Assembly (NCBI GenBank): GCA_022478985.1 | Contig: JAKSZP010005651.1 | Location: 22,436 to 86,435 of the forward strand | Reading direction: 5' to 3' | DNA length: 64,000 nucleotides | Source: Massospora cicadina | Taxonomy: Eukaryota; Entomophthoromycota; Entomophthoromycetes; Entomophthorales; Entomophthoraceae | Shown here: positions 45,175 through 56,928 of the stretch, piece after piece | How positions within the stretch are numbered: position 1 is the first letter of the stretch | How the letters are laid out: each line of letters opens with the position of its first letter | Position numbers and translations under genes: made by a program | The notes under the pieces: model-generated | What the model saw: the letters and a program-made list of their open reading frames with translations, nothing else | Database searches by the model: none | What the model was told of the DNA's origin: nothing

Positions 45175-46072
45175 TGTCATGTCTTAAAGATGTCATCATA
45201 ATTGGGACCAACGTTAAGGACAAAGCTGCATGTCAGGAGACCAAGAAAGAGAAGTTGGAAGGCCTCCCTGGCCTCAAGCATATCTTGGAGCAACGCTGGG
45301 TACAAGCCAGATATGCCCAGGTTGGTCCAGGTGAGGTGCATATCTTCCATCCCCTTTTTTTATCTTTGGCATTTTATGGATGAGTTGCCTCTTAAATGAT
45401 GATGGCTCAATTCAGTTACTCAGTGAATGGGAGTTCAGAACCCATTCAATTTATAAAGTTTCCAGCTTAAGCCAGCCTCAACTTCAATCAATTACTTAAG
45501 TTTGGACAATTTTGAAGTATAGTACTCTGTCAGTTGAAATGTGCACTTATTGGTGCACTTGAGATTAACACCACTTTCACTGATAGATAATTTACCCAGA
45601 TCACCTTAAATATGATTCTTTGATACCAACCTACATTGTTGATTGTCTTCCTCATTTAGATAAATTTTTCGTTAGTTTTATATTTTTTCTTGATGGCTAC
45701 TTGGACAAACTTGTGACCAGAACTCTTTGAGGAGGTCCTACACAACGTTAGTCATGTTGTTTGTGCAAATTTCACCCTCTCATCTGGTGCACAGCAGGTC
45801 CACTTGAGTCCCCTCCAGACCAAAGAAACCTTACACTCCTGCACAGGACGCTACTTGGATATGGACTCATCTTTGGGGTCCACCCAAGTTTGCTTGTATT
45901 ATTTCTATTATATTACTCCACACTTGACACCCTTGTCTCATGTTATTTTAGCTCAAGCACACTCTGCAAGGCTATCTTTCTTTTGGTAATGACAATTAGT
46001 TACCTTGCATTGGTCCTGTGCATCATGCACCACCACGCTTGGAACTGAAGAGTTATAGACACTCTCCTGACA
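45175..46072 (+). repeat. LTR (family 2) shared by G1 and G2
   Basis: 898 bp from TGTCATGTCTTAAAG to CACTCTCCTGACA. It is preceded by the G1 polypurine tract and followed by G2 leader sequence, so the pair forms an LTR-body-LTR-body tandem. Confidence 0.88.
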
Positions 46073-46620
46073 TTAGACAACCAACCATTTTTTACTGCAC
46101 AAACGTTTTCTGTGTGTGACTTTCACAAAGTGTGAATTGGGTGCGCCATCTGTTGGCCACAGCCACGGTGGGGCTCACCTTTGTTTTCTCATTTTGCTGA
46201 TGGTTGAAGCATCTCAGCATTATTATTCTGTCACTGACTGGGAAGTACACACCCTTCTTGCTTGTACATAGTGTATATAATTGCTTTGCAATCCAAGAGT
46301 TGTGATTCCCTGACTTTCCACTAAAATTAACAAAATTGAAGCCAATAAACTGTTTTTTTCTTTAGCACTGCGTTTGGACAGTGCAGGCTGGGCAATTGAC
46401 AAATAGCCTGGGGGGTTGACCTTGGAGAAACATCATAAAATCCATTACCAAAATGGGTATGAGGTCATTTGCAGCCCAAGACGTGTTTTATAATGACATT
46501 TTCCTATATACAACCAAGCTATATCTTCTCTTATGGCTTAGATATGGAACACATTTCAGTGTACCAAATTACTTCAGATAACTCACGCTTGACCATAACC
46601 ATGATTCGCAGAACACATGA

Positions 46621-49600
46621 GTGGAAAAAGAGTTACTTCTTAAATACATTTATGCATATACAGTTGCTGAAGATATGGTGGGATATGTGACCTCAGTAGT
46701 AAGAGTGGCCAACTATTTCTCTCCATTCTATTATGCAGAAACGTACCCTGGAGGTATGCTAATGCCTGAAGAAGTTCCTTGTGATGAAGTGTTGGCATTC
46801 TCTGCTTTGAATAATGTCCAATTATGGATATTTTTGTTGACTGCTAACCTTTCATCCCCTTTAGAGAAAATCAGCACTACTATTTTGGTGGATACTGAAG
46901 CCTCTGAGAATTTTATTGACCAAGAACTAGCTGACTACCTTGAGCTGAGTTACTTGCCAGGTGGTTAGTTAGATGAGGGGCTTCCCAAGGTATTCCCACG
47001 CTGAAAATTATGGGGTTAGTGGATTATCAAGTTGGCAAATATCATTTGTCTGACCACTTCCAAGCTATCAAGGACCTTTTGTACCACATCATTTTAAGTG
47101 TAGAGTAGTGGAGAAAGTTTGATGTCAGAATTAACTTGAAAAACAATACATTATCCTTAACTTTGAATAATGGTCATGAGTTAGTTGTCCCTTTGGCTAA
47201 AGCAAAATTTCATGCGATTTATCCCACTGGCCCAATATCCACACACTCAGTCTTTCTCCGTTGCTGAAGCTCTCTTTGGAGGTTCCCTTACCTTCTTGTT
47301 TGGAGGGGTTAGAATTTTCGTTTGATGCTGTTTCAGCCAATGTACTACCAGCTCATTCAGAGTTATATTGCTAGTTCAAGCTTACTGTTGATCTGGTGCA
47401 TATATCTTACCTGATTTATCTTTTGACTGTATGGGAGGAAGCGGCCTTAGATATGTGGGTTAAGGAGCAGTTAGCCAAAGGCACGATTTTTCAGTGAACC
47501 TCACCTGTATGTTCCCAATTCTCTTTGTGGAGAAAGATGATGGTACCTTACACCCATGCGTAAATTATGTGAATAATAACAATGTCACAGTACTAGACTT
47601 GCATCCCATCCCACTGGACTCACAGATTGCACGTTATGTGGAGAAGGTGAGAGTCTTCTTCATGTTATATTGTTTATATGCATTCAATCAGATCTGTATC
47701 AAGAAAGGTCAGGAGTGGATGACTGCATTCTGTACAAGAAAATGTATTTTATAATTTCAGGATATGCCCTTTGAGCTTAAAAATGCCCCTGCTATCTTTC
47801 AACGCCATATTGATGCAGCTTTGGGGACCTACAGGGTATGTGTGTTAGCTTACATGGATGATATTTTGGTATTTTCACCTGACAATGAGTTTTATGCAAT
47901 ACACCTTTGGCAGGTGGTGGATCGTTTAAGGGCAGATGACCTTACAACTAAAATAGGTAAGTGTGAATTCTTTAAGTCCCAGTTCACCTTCCTGGGCAAC
48001 TTTGTGTTTGACCAGGGGCACATGATAACTATAGACAAGGAGAAGGAGATTCAGGAAGAGCCCACCTCAACTTCAGTTAACAAATTGAGGAGTTTTTTGA
48101 GGGACATGTTGTCATGGTTGGATGACATAATAGTAGGCACTGATGCTAGGGATAAGGCTGGGTGACAGGAGGCCTAGAAGATGAAGCTTCAGGCTCTTCC
48201 TGACCTAAAGCACACCTTAGATCAACGCTGGGTGCAAGCCAAGAATGCCCAGGTTGATACTAATGGGGTGCAAAACGCCCAGCCTCTTATCTCAGCTCAG
48301 GCCCTAGAACGGATGATTTACATTTTAAATGATAACAGTTCAATTCGCTTGGTTGGAGAGCAAGGGTTTGAGTCCCACTCCAGCTATGAAATTTTGACTT
48401 CAGGTAAAATAAGGCTTCCATTGATTACTCAAGTGAAGGCACTTTCAGTGTATTTTACCAAAATGGACGGAAGCATCTGTTCATTGGAGCGTCAAGGCTT
48501 GGGTGCATTTCCGCAGAACCCAACTTTCCCCAGTTCATTTTAAATATGATTTTGCAATCAACTCTCCTTGTTGATCGACTTTCCTTTAAATAAAATACCC
48601 ATTTTTTATGTTTAACTTATGATTCCTTGGGCTAACTTGGTGGCAGACCTCTTTGTGGAGGTCTCCAACTATGTGGGCCACTACCTTCTATCGCAATACA
48701 CCAAAATCCCAGGTGCTCCCTTGGGCCGCCCAGGTCCCCTCCAGATTGAGGCACCCAAGCTCACAGACGCCAAACTACACTTGATTATAGACTCCCCTCT
48801 GGGGTCCACTAAAGCTGTTATGTTCCTAACATACCTGATCTTAAATTTGGCGTTCTACACCCTTGCCTGGGGTACCATTGGCACAGGCACCATTTGAGGT
48901 GTCTTCTTACCCTTTTTATTAACGGCTAGTTCCTTAGCAATGTGGGTTTGCATCCCACATCACCTTGCTGGGAATGAGAGAGTTTTAGACACTCTCTTGA
49001 CACGTGTACTCTCCTTAAGAATTTTAAATCAAATCTTTCTAGGGTGGCAGCGCCTTTGTATAAGCAAGTGGGACAAGAAGTGAATTTAGTGGTCCCCAAC
49101 TTTTCATTATGCCTTTCAAGTGTAATGTGTACTTTGCTGTCCACATCCGTTCTTTGCCATGTCAACCCAACAAAGAGTTCACTGTTGCTTCTGATGCCTC
49201 CAACTTTGCCATAGAGGTGGCCCTATTACAAATAGGCAAAGATAAAAATAGAGCATCCAGTTGGATATTTTTCCAGGAAAGTGTCTCTACCAGATTTAAA
49301 CTATATTATATATGATAAAGAGCTATTAGCAGTGGTTGAGGCGCTGATTTATTGGTGGCATTACTTTCATGGATCATACCAACCCTTCCATATACATACA
49401 GACCACCATGCCTTGATGTACTACCATGAAATCATGTCTTGACCTCAAGTCAAAACCGGTGGCATGAGACCCTATCCCAATTTGCGTTTTCTTATGAGTT
49501 TACTAAGGGCAAGGAGAATGGTTTGCTGGATACTTTAAGCTGCAACCCTGCACTAGCTCCAGATTCTAAGAAGGTAGAGGTGCATATACCCACTTGGTAA

Positions 49601-49921
49601 TTCCACCAGTAATATTGTGTATCAACTTCCCTCTCCCTTGGCTAAAAGGCCAGCGCTTGCTCCTCTGGAAAATGTGGATGAATATAAAATGTTCAGAAAA
49701 GTAGTCCTTTCCCAGCCTTTGTCAGCCAAATATGCTATAATACTTGCTAAGAGCGCATTGAATCAGGAGGATATTACCAGGGTTATAACATGATGAAATG
49801 GTGTAGTTTCAGGGGCAATTATGGGTCCCGCTGGTCTACTTCACCTGAAAATCATCTGGGACCATCATGATGGAATCACTGTTGGTTATCCTGGGAAGGT
49901 GAAAACTCTAGAGATAATTTG
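46621..49921 (+). pseudogene. G2 protease-RT-RNase H-integrase fragments
   Basis: An open stretch at 46621-46968 runs from a gag-remnant-like segment into the protease STTILVDTEASENFIDQELA: the Asp is kept but the Gly of DTG is Glu (GAA 46897-46899). RT has DDGTLHPCVNYVNNNNVT and an intact YMDD (47851-47862, DILVFSPDNEF), then LRSFLRD where the solo LTR begins. The RT resumes after 49007. RNase H has FTVASDASNFAIEVALLQ (about 49180-49240). Integrase begins HHDGITVGYPGKVKTLEII and is cut at 49921 by G3. Confidence 0.85.
48110..49002 (+). repeat. Solo LTR (family 2) inside G2 RT
   Basis: 893 bp from TGTCATGGTTGG to CACTCTCTTGACA, with TSD CATGT (48105-48109) and CGTGT (49003-49007), differing by a CpG-to-CpA change. 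The RT reading region on both sides is continuous by comparison with G1. Confidence 0.88.
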
Positions 49922-50724
49922 TGTCACAGCTAGTGATATATTTCCTGGAATTAACCGCCACTCAAAAGCCAATTCCAACAAGCTCATGGGGCAAAGACCA
50001 GAACCCCTAAGGGTCTTGGTGGCCTTTCAAAGGTCATTGACAAAAAATAGTTTTGGCTTTGCCAGCCAGGCTGAGGAAAACAGCCCATTTGAGGTGAAAA
50101 ACCATATAGGAATTGAACTTAACACCCAGAAAATTACAAGATATGAGGTTATGGAATTTGGCCAAATTTGAAATTTTTTGATTCTGTTGAATAATGACGA
50201 ATTTGTAGCTCATATCAGATTTATTAACAATTTGGAATCTTCGTGAATTAACCTCCTATAAATTAAGCTAAAGATGATAAAGGCTTTGCTTTTCTTAGAT
50301 ACACTGATCATCTAATAGATTTTGTATTTTTGAGCAAGTTTCCTTTAAGTTTTTTATGGTTATCTTCAACAAAATTTACGTCTGTCCAAAGTTCTGCAAT
50401 GGCTGGAGTCCGTTTTCCACTCTGGTTTATTCCTACTGCTTTATGTGAGCCCTCAGCCTAATCCATTACCTATTCCGCCAGCTCCACCTCCTCCTATTTT
50501 TCTGCCATTTGCCCTAGATTTTAAGCCACCCATCTCAGCTCCCAGGCCTCTTGTACATGAGGTTGTTGCCAGTTTGGTGTGCGTTTTGCTACCTAAATTT
50601 ATATGAAAACACAACACTGATCATTTAGGACATCTCTATATTGTTGGGTCGCTTGGCCTTATTGTCACACCTTTGGCCAGGGTCTTTCCCCTCAGTGACC
50701 TCCTGCGCTCCAGTTTCCCTGACA
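49922..50724 (+). repeat. G3 5' LTR
   Basis: Starts TGTCACAGCTAGTGATAT. The end is placed at TTTCCCTGACA (50724), by analogy with the family 2 LTR ends (CTGACA followed by TTA). About 803 bp. The right boundary is tentative, because the 3' LTR is interrupted and cannot be compared there. Confidence 0.6.
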
Positions 50725-50959
50725 TTATCTGAGTAAAGCCTGGATTTTTGTGAGCTTCTACTGTTGGGTGGCTAGAGTTAGCCCAACCATCTCAAGTTGT
50801 CTTAAGTTGAAGCAGTCCACTGAGCTGGTACTTTTGTATCCCTTCTGGCCTTGGTTGTTACCTTCTTCAAATGGTGTGCTGAGGGTGTTGCGTGGCTCCC
50901 CTCACTCAAGATGCTCATACAGTGTGCAGTACCTGCCACTACCAGTCTCACTTTCCACT

Positions 50960-52183
50960 ATTAACAAAATATAAATTTAAAAACGAGATCTTCAACACGT
51001 TGTCCAGACTTAGGGCCTGCCAGAAGTCTCAAGGCAAGGACTTAGCTGATGTCCTCCTTCTCCAGATGTTGCTCCATGAGATTTCAGAAGGAGTTCACCA
51101 ATGGTTATTCTTCATTGGTGAGAACAATATCCCTCCTGTAATCTCTCCCAGCGTTGGAAACCTTTGTCAAGCCACGCAAGTTTCCCCCTGATACCTTTGA
51201 GAATTATAACTCCTTTGTACACTTATCTCAAGGTGACCTCACTACAGCTCAATACTTGCTCCTGTTTCAAGAGCGAGCATTGAGGTTGGGATCTCTTTAA
51301 AAGTTGAAGATGGCCCTTCTCCACAAGTCCCTAGATAATACTGGTGCTGCCCTTGGCATTTGAGATACCCCCTCCTTATCTGAGACGTGCTCCATCCTTG
51401 CATCCCTGTTGTCTATAAGCCTCTGTGCCATCAAGCCTAATTGTACCGCTGAACATTATATCTTATAACTTGACAACTCCATCATTGTGAGGTGCACCCA
51501 TGTTTCCAATCCTGTGGTGACATATCCAGCTGAGATACTGGCCGTTATGGAAACTTTCAACCTGATTTTAGAATGCCCTACTTCCATACTCTCCCAGTAC
51601 CGCTTGGAACCAGCAGTGAGATCAGTGGATGGTGAGACTGAGACTTCTGTCATAGGTGAGGGTCCCCTCACTACTGGCTCTGCACCACCACAAACCACAG
51701 AGTACCCCTCACTTTTGTCCTCAAAAGTAGATGGGGTTAGTAAGTCTAACCCGTTTTATTTCAGAGCGTTCACTTCCTCCCAACCATGGACCCAATGTTG
51801 TCATTTTGGAACTTATGCCTTTTGTCCACCCTGTCGTCCCAGTTGGCCCAGTTGAACAACTCTTTCCCATCACTTCAGAGTCACCTCTAGTTGCGGATTC
51901 TATCCAGAAACGAGTAAAGATCTATGAGAGGATGATTGAAGAAGAGCTAGCTGTGGCTGACCCTTCCAAAAGTTTGGCTGTCCTGACTGGTGTATTATCG
52001 TGTGATAAAGATCTTTCTCCCACTGAACATAGAGCATTAGGATACCCCACACCATTTAAGTCCCATGGACAACTTGTTGTCAATATGAAGTCATACACTG
52101 TGAATTTCTCAGGATACTCTCACCTATATGCTACCCTACAAGATTGGAGCAATCCTGTCATCCCTTGCCTCATAGGGAAATAA
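50960..52183 (+). pseudogene. G3 gag and linker, broken
   Basis: Capsid-like region: IFNTLSRLRACQKSQGKDLA, FENYNSFVHLSQGDLT and LLLFQERALRLGSL. It has stops near 51190 and 51300. Later open stretches, 51487-51855 and 51731-52183, overlap in different frames. The latter (EERMIEEELAVADPSKSLAV-like acidic helix and a SYTVNFSGYSHLYATL segment) may be the gag-protease spacer. No CCHC knuckle is recognised. Assignment rests mainly on position before the protease. Confidence 0.6.
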
Positions 52184-52240
52184 ACCCTCCTCTGCTTACT
52201 TCTTGTTCATGGTTACTTTTTTTCAGAAGGGAAGAGCTTT

Positions 52241-53960
52241 TAAATACTCACTTTGATGGACACTGGCGCAACTGAAAACTTCATCTGCCAAGAATTGGCA
52301 GAGGCCCTGGAGCTGCCCCTGGGAGTTGGTCAGTTGTGAAGGGTGGTGCATCTCAATCCATTCCAAGTTATCACGTGTTAACACCTGTTCCTTTCATTGC
52401 AGGTACTGATTACTTTGTTGAGAGATTCTCATTGATAAAGAACCTCCTATTTTCTATTATTTTGGGGGTTGGCTGGTGGCACCAATTTGACATCGCCACT
52501 AACCTCCTGGACTCTACCATGCACACAAAATTCCCTGGTGGAGCCACAGTTAACATCCCTTGCTGAGAAAAGAGCGCCACGGTGATCCAACGAAAGTGGG
52601 GGCCCTTTCCTAAGGGGGCCCTAGCCTCTATTCAACCTACTGGTGCCCTGACCACAACACTTAAAATGCTTGATTGCATCCGCGGATATGCTGATCTGTT
52701 TGATCCTACAAAGGCCTGCCCACTCCCTGAGCACACTAAGTTTAACTTTGAATTTAAGTTGACCATGGACCTTGTCAAGATATCCTCTCCAATATATCCC
52801 TTGTCCCCAAGGGAGGAGGCTGCCTTGGACGCTTGGGTTGATGACATATCCTCTAAAGGTCAAATCTTTAAATAATCATCACTGGTGTGCTCCTCCCTCC
52901 TGTTTTTAGAGAAGTATGATGGCTCACTTTGTCCCTGCATTGATTATGGCAATCTGAATAACGTGACATTGCCTGAACCCCATCCGCTCTCTTTGGAGCA
53001 ACAGATTGCCCGCTATGTGGAGAAGAATAGGATGTTCAGCAAGCTTGAATGCCTCAACGCTTTCAACTAGATCCGTATTAAAGAAGGCCAGGAGTGGTTG
53101 ACCACTTTTTGTACTCAGAAAGGTATCTACTGGTTCAGAGTTATGCTATTTGGTTTGAAGAACGCCCCCAACTGTTTTCAAGAGGCTCATTGATGCTGGA
53201 TTGGGAGACCTTATGGGAACTTGCATGATCAAATAAATGGACAACATACTGGTCTTCTCCCCAGATGCAGAATCTCACGCCCGCCAACTTATGTCTGTCA
53301 TGAAGAGATTTCACAGGAGAACTTACAATTAAGGCTAGCAAGTGTGAGTTCTAACAACCCAAGGTTGAGTTCTTAGTAAACATTATTTTCTCCCATGGCC
53401 ACATGATTGCTCCAGATAAGGAAGCAGCCATCCGTTATTGGGTTACTCCATCATCTCTCACGGAGTTATGCAGCTTCCTTGGGACATGTAACTTCCTCAA
53501 GAAGTTTATCCCCAGCTCTCAGAAGTTACCGCCCTTCTTACATTTGCTTCAGGGAAGAATATTATCAGTTTGACCAATGAATGCAGCGCCGCTTCCCACG
53601 CCGTCAAGTACATAATATTGTCCAGCCTGGTGTTGATACATGCAGACTCCAGCCACCCCTTTATTGCCATCACTGATGCTTCCAACTTTGTGGTGGGAGC
53701 TGCTAAGCTGCAAGAGGGGGAGGATGGAGTGGAATTGCCTGTTACTTATTTTTCTAAGAAAATGACCCTGGTGCAGCTTTACTATGATATATATGATAAG
53801 GAACTCCTTGCAGTCGTTGAAGCAGTACAACACTGGCGCCACCATCTGCATGAATCTAAGTGGCCATTTACTATCTGTACTTACCACAAGGCGTTGATGT
53901 AATACTGCACCCCCCAGAAGCTATCCACTCACCAGTCCTAGTGGTTAGAAATTCTGTCAG
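52241..53960 (+). pseudogene. G3 protease-RT-RNase H, broken
   Basis: The protease LTLMDTGATENFICQELAEA has an intact DTG. RT blocks are EKYDGSLCPCIDYGNLNNVT, IARYVEKNRMFSKLECLNAF and [11 protein letters not shown]. The active site reads stop-MDN (53234-53245) instead of YMDD, so RT is dead. RNase H is the best part (53570-53902): FIAITDASNFVVGAAKLQEG, LPVTYFSKKMTLVQLYYDIY and DKELLAVVEAVQHWRHHL. Confidence 0.88.
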
Positions 53961-54139
53961 TGTTTTACTTCCAATACAACTTCATTACAAGCACCCAGAA
54001 CATGTTACATGATGCTCTATACCAGAACCCTGCCCTAGAGCCTGAACCAGCACTAGTTGACGCCCACAATACCCCGGTGTTGATTAATCTGGAACAGGTG
54101 AAGGAGAACCCACTGCCCAACCTCCTCTATGCTTATGAT

Positions 54140-55655
54140 GGAGCCTTTGGAAGGGGACACTGACACACCTTCCCTCGTTAATTGTCTCAACCTCTGTCAG
54201 CTGACTACAATAAGATTAAGCAGGCCTGCCAAAGAAATGGCGAACCTCTGGACAAAGGCTACCACTTGCTGGATGGAGTCATCCTCCATCAAGGCAAGTG
54301 GTGGGTACTGCCTGGACCCCTGTGTGAAGAAGTGATCTGTGAAGCTCATGACCCTCCAACTGCTGGCCAACCTGGCAAGGACAAGACACTTTATCTGATC
54401 TGCCGTCTAACAGTTGGAAGGGTATTGCCAGAGATGTGGTAAAATTCACAAAGTACTGCTTGACATTTACCCAGTCAAAGCTGAGCTGCCTGAAGAGTGC
54501 TGGATTGATTGTCTCCCTCCAAGCTGTTGAGGGCCCTTGGACATCAGTATATGTTGATTTTATTATGGAACTTTCCTTGTCACAGAGTTACTATTCAGTA
54601 ATGGTTGTGGTGGACTATTTCACAAAAATGGCCCACTTCATCCTCTGCGACAACACCATTACTTCAGTTGAGACAGATTGTCTCTTTGTAGACCACAACT
54701 TTTGCTTACATGGTCTCCCAAGGAGATTATCCGCGATCAAGACTCAAAATTCACCGCTCAGTTCTTGGAAGCCCTTCTTTCCATCCACAGCATCTGCCCC
54801 TGCAGCTCCACAGCCTTCCACCCCCAGTCAGATGGACTGATGGAGAGGGTGAACTAAGGCTTGGAGCAAATCTTGCACAGTTATTCCAATGATGAACATA
54901 ACAATTAGTCCTCTCATATCCCACTGGCGCAATTCACTTATAATACCCTTATCCATACCTCTACAGGCATTTCCTTCTTTTTCAAAAACTATGGTTATAA
55001 CCCCAGCTTCAACCTAAGTCCATTGATTGAGTTCACCATTGTTGCTGCAATGAGCGTAATAAAGAGCTCAGGGACATACATCATGCAGTAAAGAACCATT
55101 TTGTTAATGCTGTGAGGATCTACAAAGCATATGTTGATTAAAAGCGCCGTGAGGACTTGAGTATAAGCCTGGTGACTTGGTCATGGTCAACGTAAAGAAT
55201 TTTCACCTGACGCAACCCTGCCGCAAGTTAGGTCCCAAGCATGTTGGACCCTTCAAGGTCCTCAAAAAAGTTGGCTCATCAGCTTACCAGGTTGACTTAC
55301 ACCCTCAATTGAAATGTTCAGCACCTTAATGTTTGCCTCATGACCTCCTTCAATGGCCCCATGCCACCTCTCCCAGATCCTGTTATAATGGATAAGGAAC
55401 CCCAATATGAGATTAATGACGTTCTTGCTTATCGCCTATCCCAATTCTGCCTAAAATACCTGATGTTTTGGAAATGATATGATGAGACAGAGAACAGCTG
55501 GGTATCTTATCAGGATATGACCAATGCTCAGGACCTGATTCATGACTTCCACTCTAGATTCCAAGATGCCGCAGGTCCTGCCACTCAAGCCTCCTTAGCT
55601 GCCATGAAGCTACCTACTTCCCACAAGAACTTCACCTTGGCCAATGTCCCTTAGG
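54140..55655 (+). pseudogene. G3 integrase with chromodomain, broken
   Basis: 54182-54442 carries the integrase N-terminal region (PLSADYNKIKQACQRNGEPL, KWWVLPGPLCEEVICEAHDP). The DDE core survives in pieces: MELSLSQSYYSVMVVVDYFT (about 54564-54625), a RDQDSKFTAQF block and FHPQSDGLMERVN (about 54740-54855). A chromodomain follows at about 55405-55560: YEINDVLAYRLSQFCLKYLM, then FWK, a stop where the usual Gly sits, and YDETENSWVSY. The frame ends at about 55655, just before the polypurine-like AAGAGCGGAGGGTGA and the 3' LTR. Confidence 0.85.
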
Positions 55656-55688
55656 TGGTGTAAAACCCCATCCAAGAGCGGAGGGTGA

Positions 55689-55833
55689 TGTCACAGCTAG
55701 TGACATATTTCCTGGAATTAAAGGTTACTCCAAAGCTAAGTCCAAAAAGTCCTTGAGGAAAAGACCAGAACCCCTAAGGGTCACTGATGACCTTTCTAAG
55801 GTCATTAATAACAAATGGGGTTTGGCTTTTCCG
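55689..55833 (+). repeat. G3 3' LTR, first 145 bp
   Basis: TGTCACAGCTAGTGACAT onward, matching 49922-50060, then replaced at 55834 by a family 3 LTR starting TGTAAATCCAGGGG. The rest of the LTR is not found. Confidence 0.75.
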
Positions 55834-56865
55834 TGTAAATCCAGGGGAACGTCCCCTTTGCGTGGATTGGGCGATCTTTCCTTTTCCAAATAAAAAAGGT
55901 CTAAAGAGGGTATCTGCACTTCTCATCACCCAGGGCGACCTTGCTCATGTGGTAGATGAGCACTGTTACCAAGCGCTCCCTCTGAAGATTCCTCCCCCAG
56001 TTACCATGCTTGCAACATTGAATTAATTTACCAAATTGAGAAAATCTGCGCCAAAATTATCGGTAACCGTCTTCCCCATTAGTGGGAAGGACTTTATAAA
56101 ACTGATGGCACTGAATCCTCAGAATCAAAGCCAAAATGTCTGAAATCAATGGAAATAAAGCCCAACGGGCAATAAACTAATAGTCAAAAGGGGATAAGTA
56201 ATGAATTCTCAGTTGAAATCACTGATGGCATCAATCCATTGAGCAGTATGATTGCTGACGCCAAATTATCTTTATATCATCAAGGACAATCCCTGATGAG
56301 CAAGAATTACCATTGGGTACTGTCACTGATAGTTTATAACCACCATTTAAAAAATCAGATTTGGTGCACAATGGAACCCATTTGGCTGAACAAATGCCCC
56401 AGTGACCAGGCAGGGTGGGTTGGCCATCCTGAACCTATTTCTGATCCGTTGGGGCTTCCCTTATGTGGGTGGCCCTGGGGGATTCCTGTTGCCCATCAGG
56501 CCAGATGCCATTACATTATCCAATGTAAATGCAGTAGAGCCTCAGGTCAGCCATTCAAAGACAAACTAATAGCAACTCAGAATGCTGCTGAATCCTTTAA
56601 TTTCATTTCAGATTAAAATAATATCCCCCTCACCCAAAAAAGTGCTGGGTTAGGTCATATTTGAGGGCTCTGTCCCTGCTTTGACAAGCTGACCCTAATT
56701 AAACACTGTTTAATTAGTTGCATAACACTAAGGAAATTTTTGGTCAATTATTAAACTTTTACTTTCATTAAATTCCTGAAAATACCAAATTTTTTATTTT
56801 ACATCAATTCTTCTTTCTGAAGTCCCAATGGCACTAACTTGGTGGCCCATCAGCCCCTATACTGG
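55834..56865 (+). repeat. LTR family 3, cut by LINE E
   Basis: Homologous to 20697-22069: AACGTCC near the start, the segment translated LLITQGDLAHVVDEH (about 55920-55965), GGGGGATTCCTGTTGC (about 56477) and TAGTTGCATAACACTAAGG (about 56714). It ends at the 5' end of LINE E. Continuation beyond 62110 was not recognised. Confidence 0.75.
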
Positions 56866-56928
56866 AAAAAAGCTTTTCTTTCTTGTAACAATCACTTTAG
56901 TTACTATGATTTGATTTGAACAGCAAAT

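Larger units (their letters stand above)
34770..46072 (+). mobile_element. Ty3/gypsy chromovirus G1
   Basis: 5' LTR at 34770-40930 (split by LINE D), then a short non-gag region, protease-RT-RNase H-integrase-chromodomain remnants, a polypurine tract and a 3' LTR at 45175-46072 that also serves as the left LTR of G2. Almost all gag is absent. The pol is riddled with stops. Confidence 0.88.
46073..49921 (+). mobile_element. Ty3/gypsy G2, interrupted and truncated
   Basis: Body of the same family as G1: leader, protease, RT, RNase H and the start of integrase. A solo LTR interrupts the RT (48110-49002) and G3 cuts the element at 49922; its 3' remainder is not seen in the window. Confidence 0.82.
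49922..55833 (+). mobile_element. Ty3/gypsy chromovirus G3
   Basis: 5' LTR 49922-50724, gag, protease, RT, RNase H, integrase, chromodomain, then 3' LTR beginning at 55689. The two LTR starts match over about 130 bp (TGTCACAGCTAGTGA and GACCAGAACCCCTAAGGGTC). The 3' LTR is then broken by an LTR of family 3 at 55834. Inserted in G2 integrase. Confidence 0.87.
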
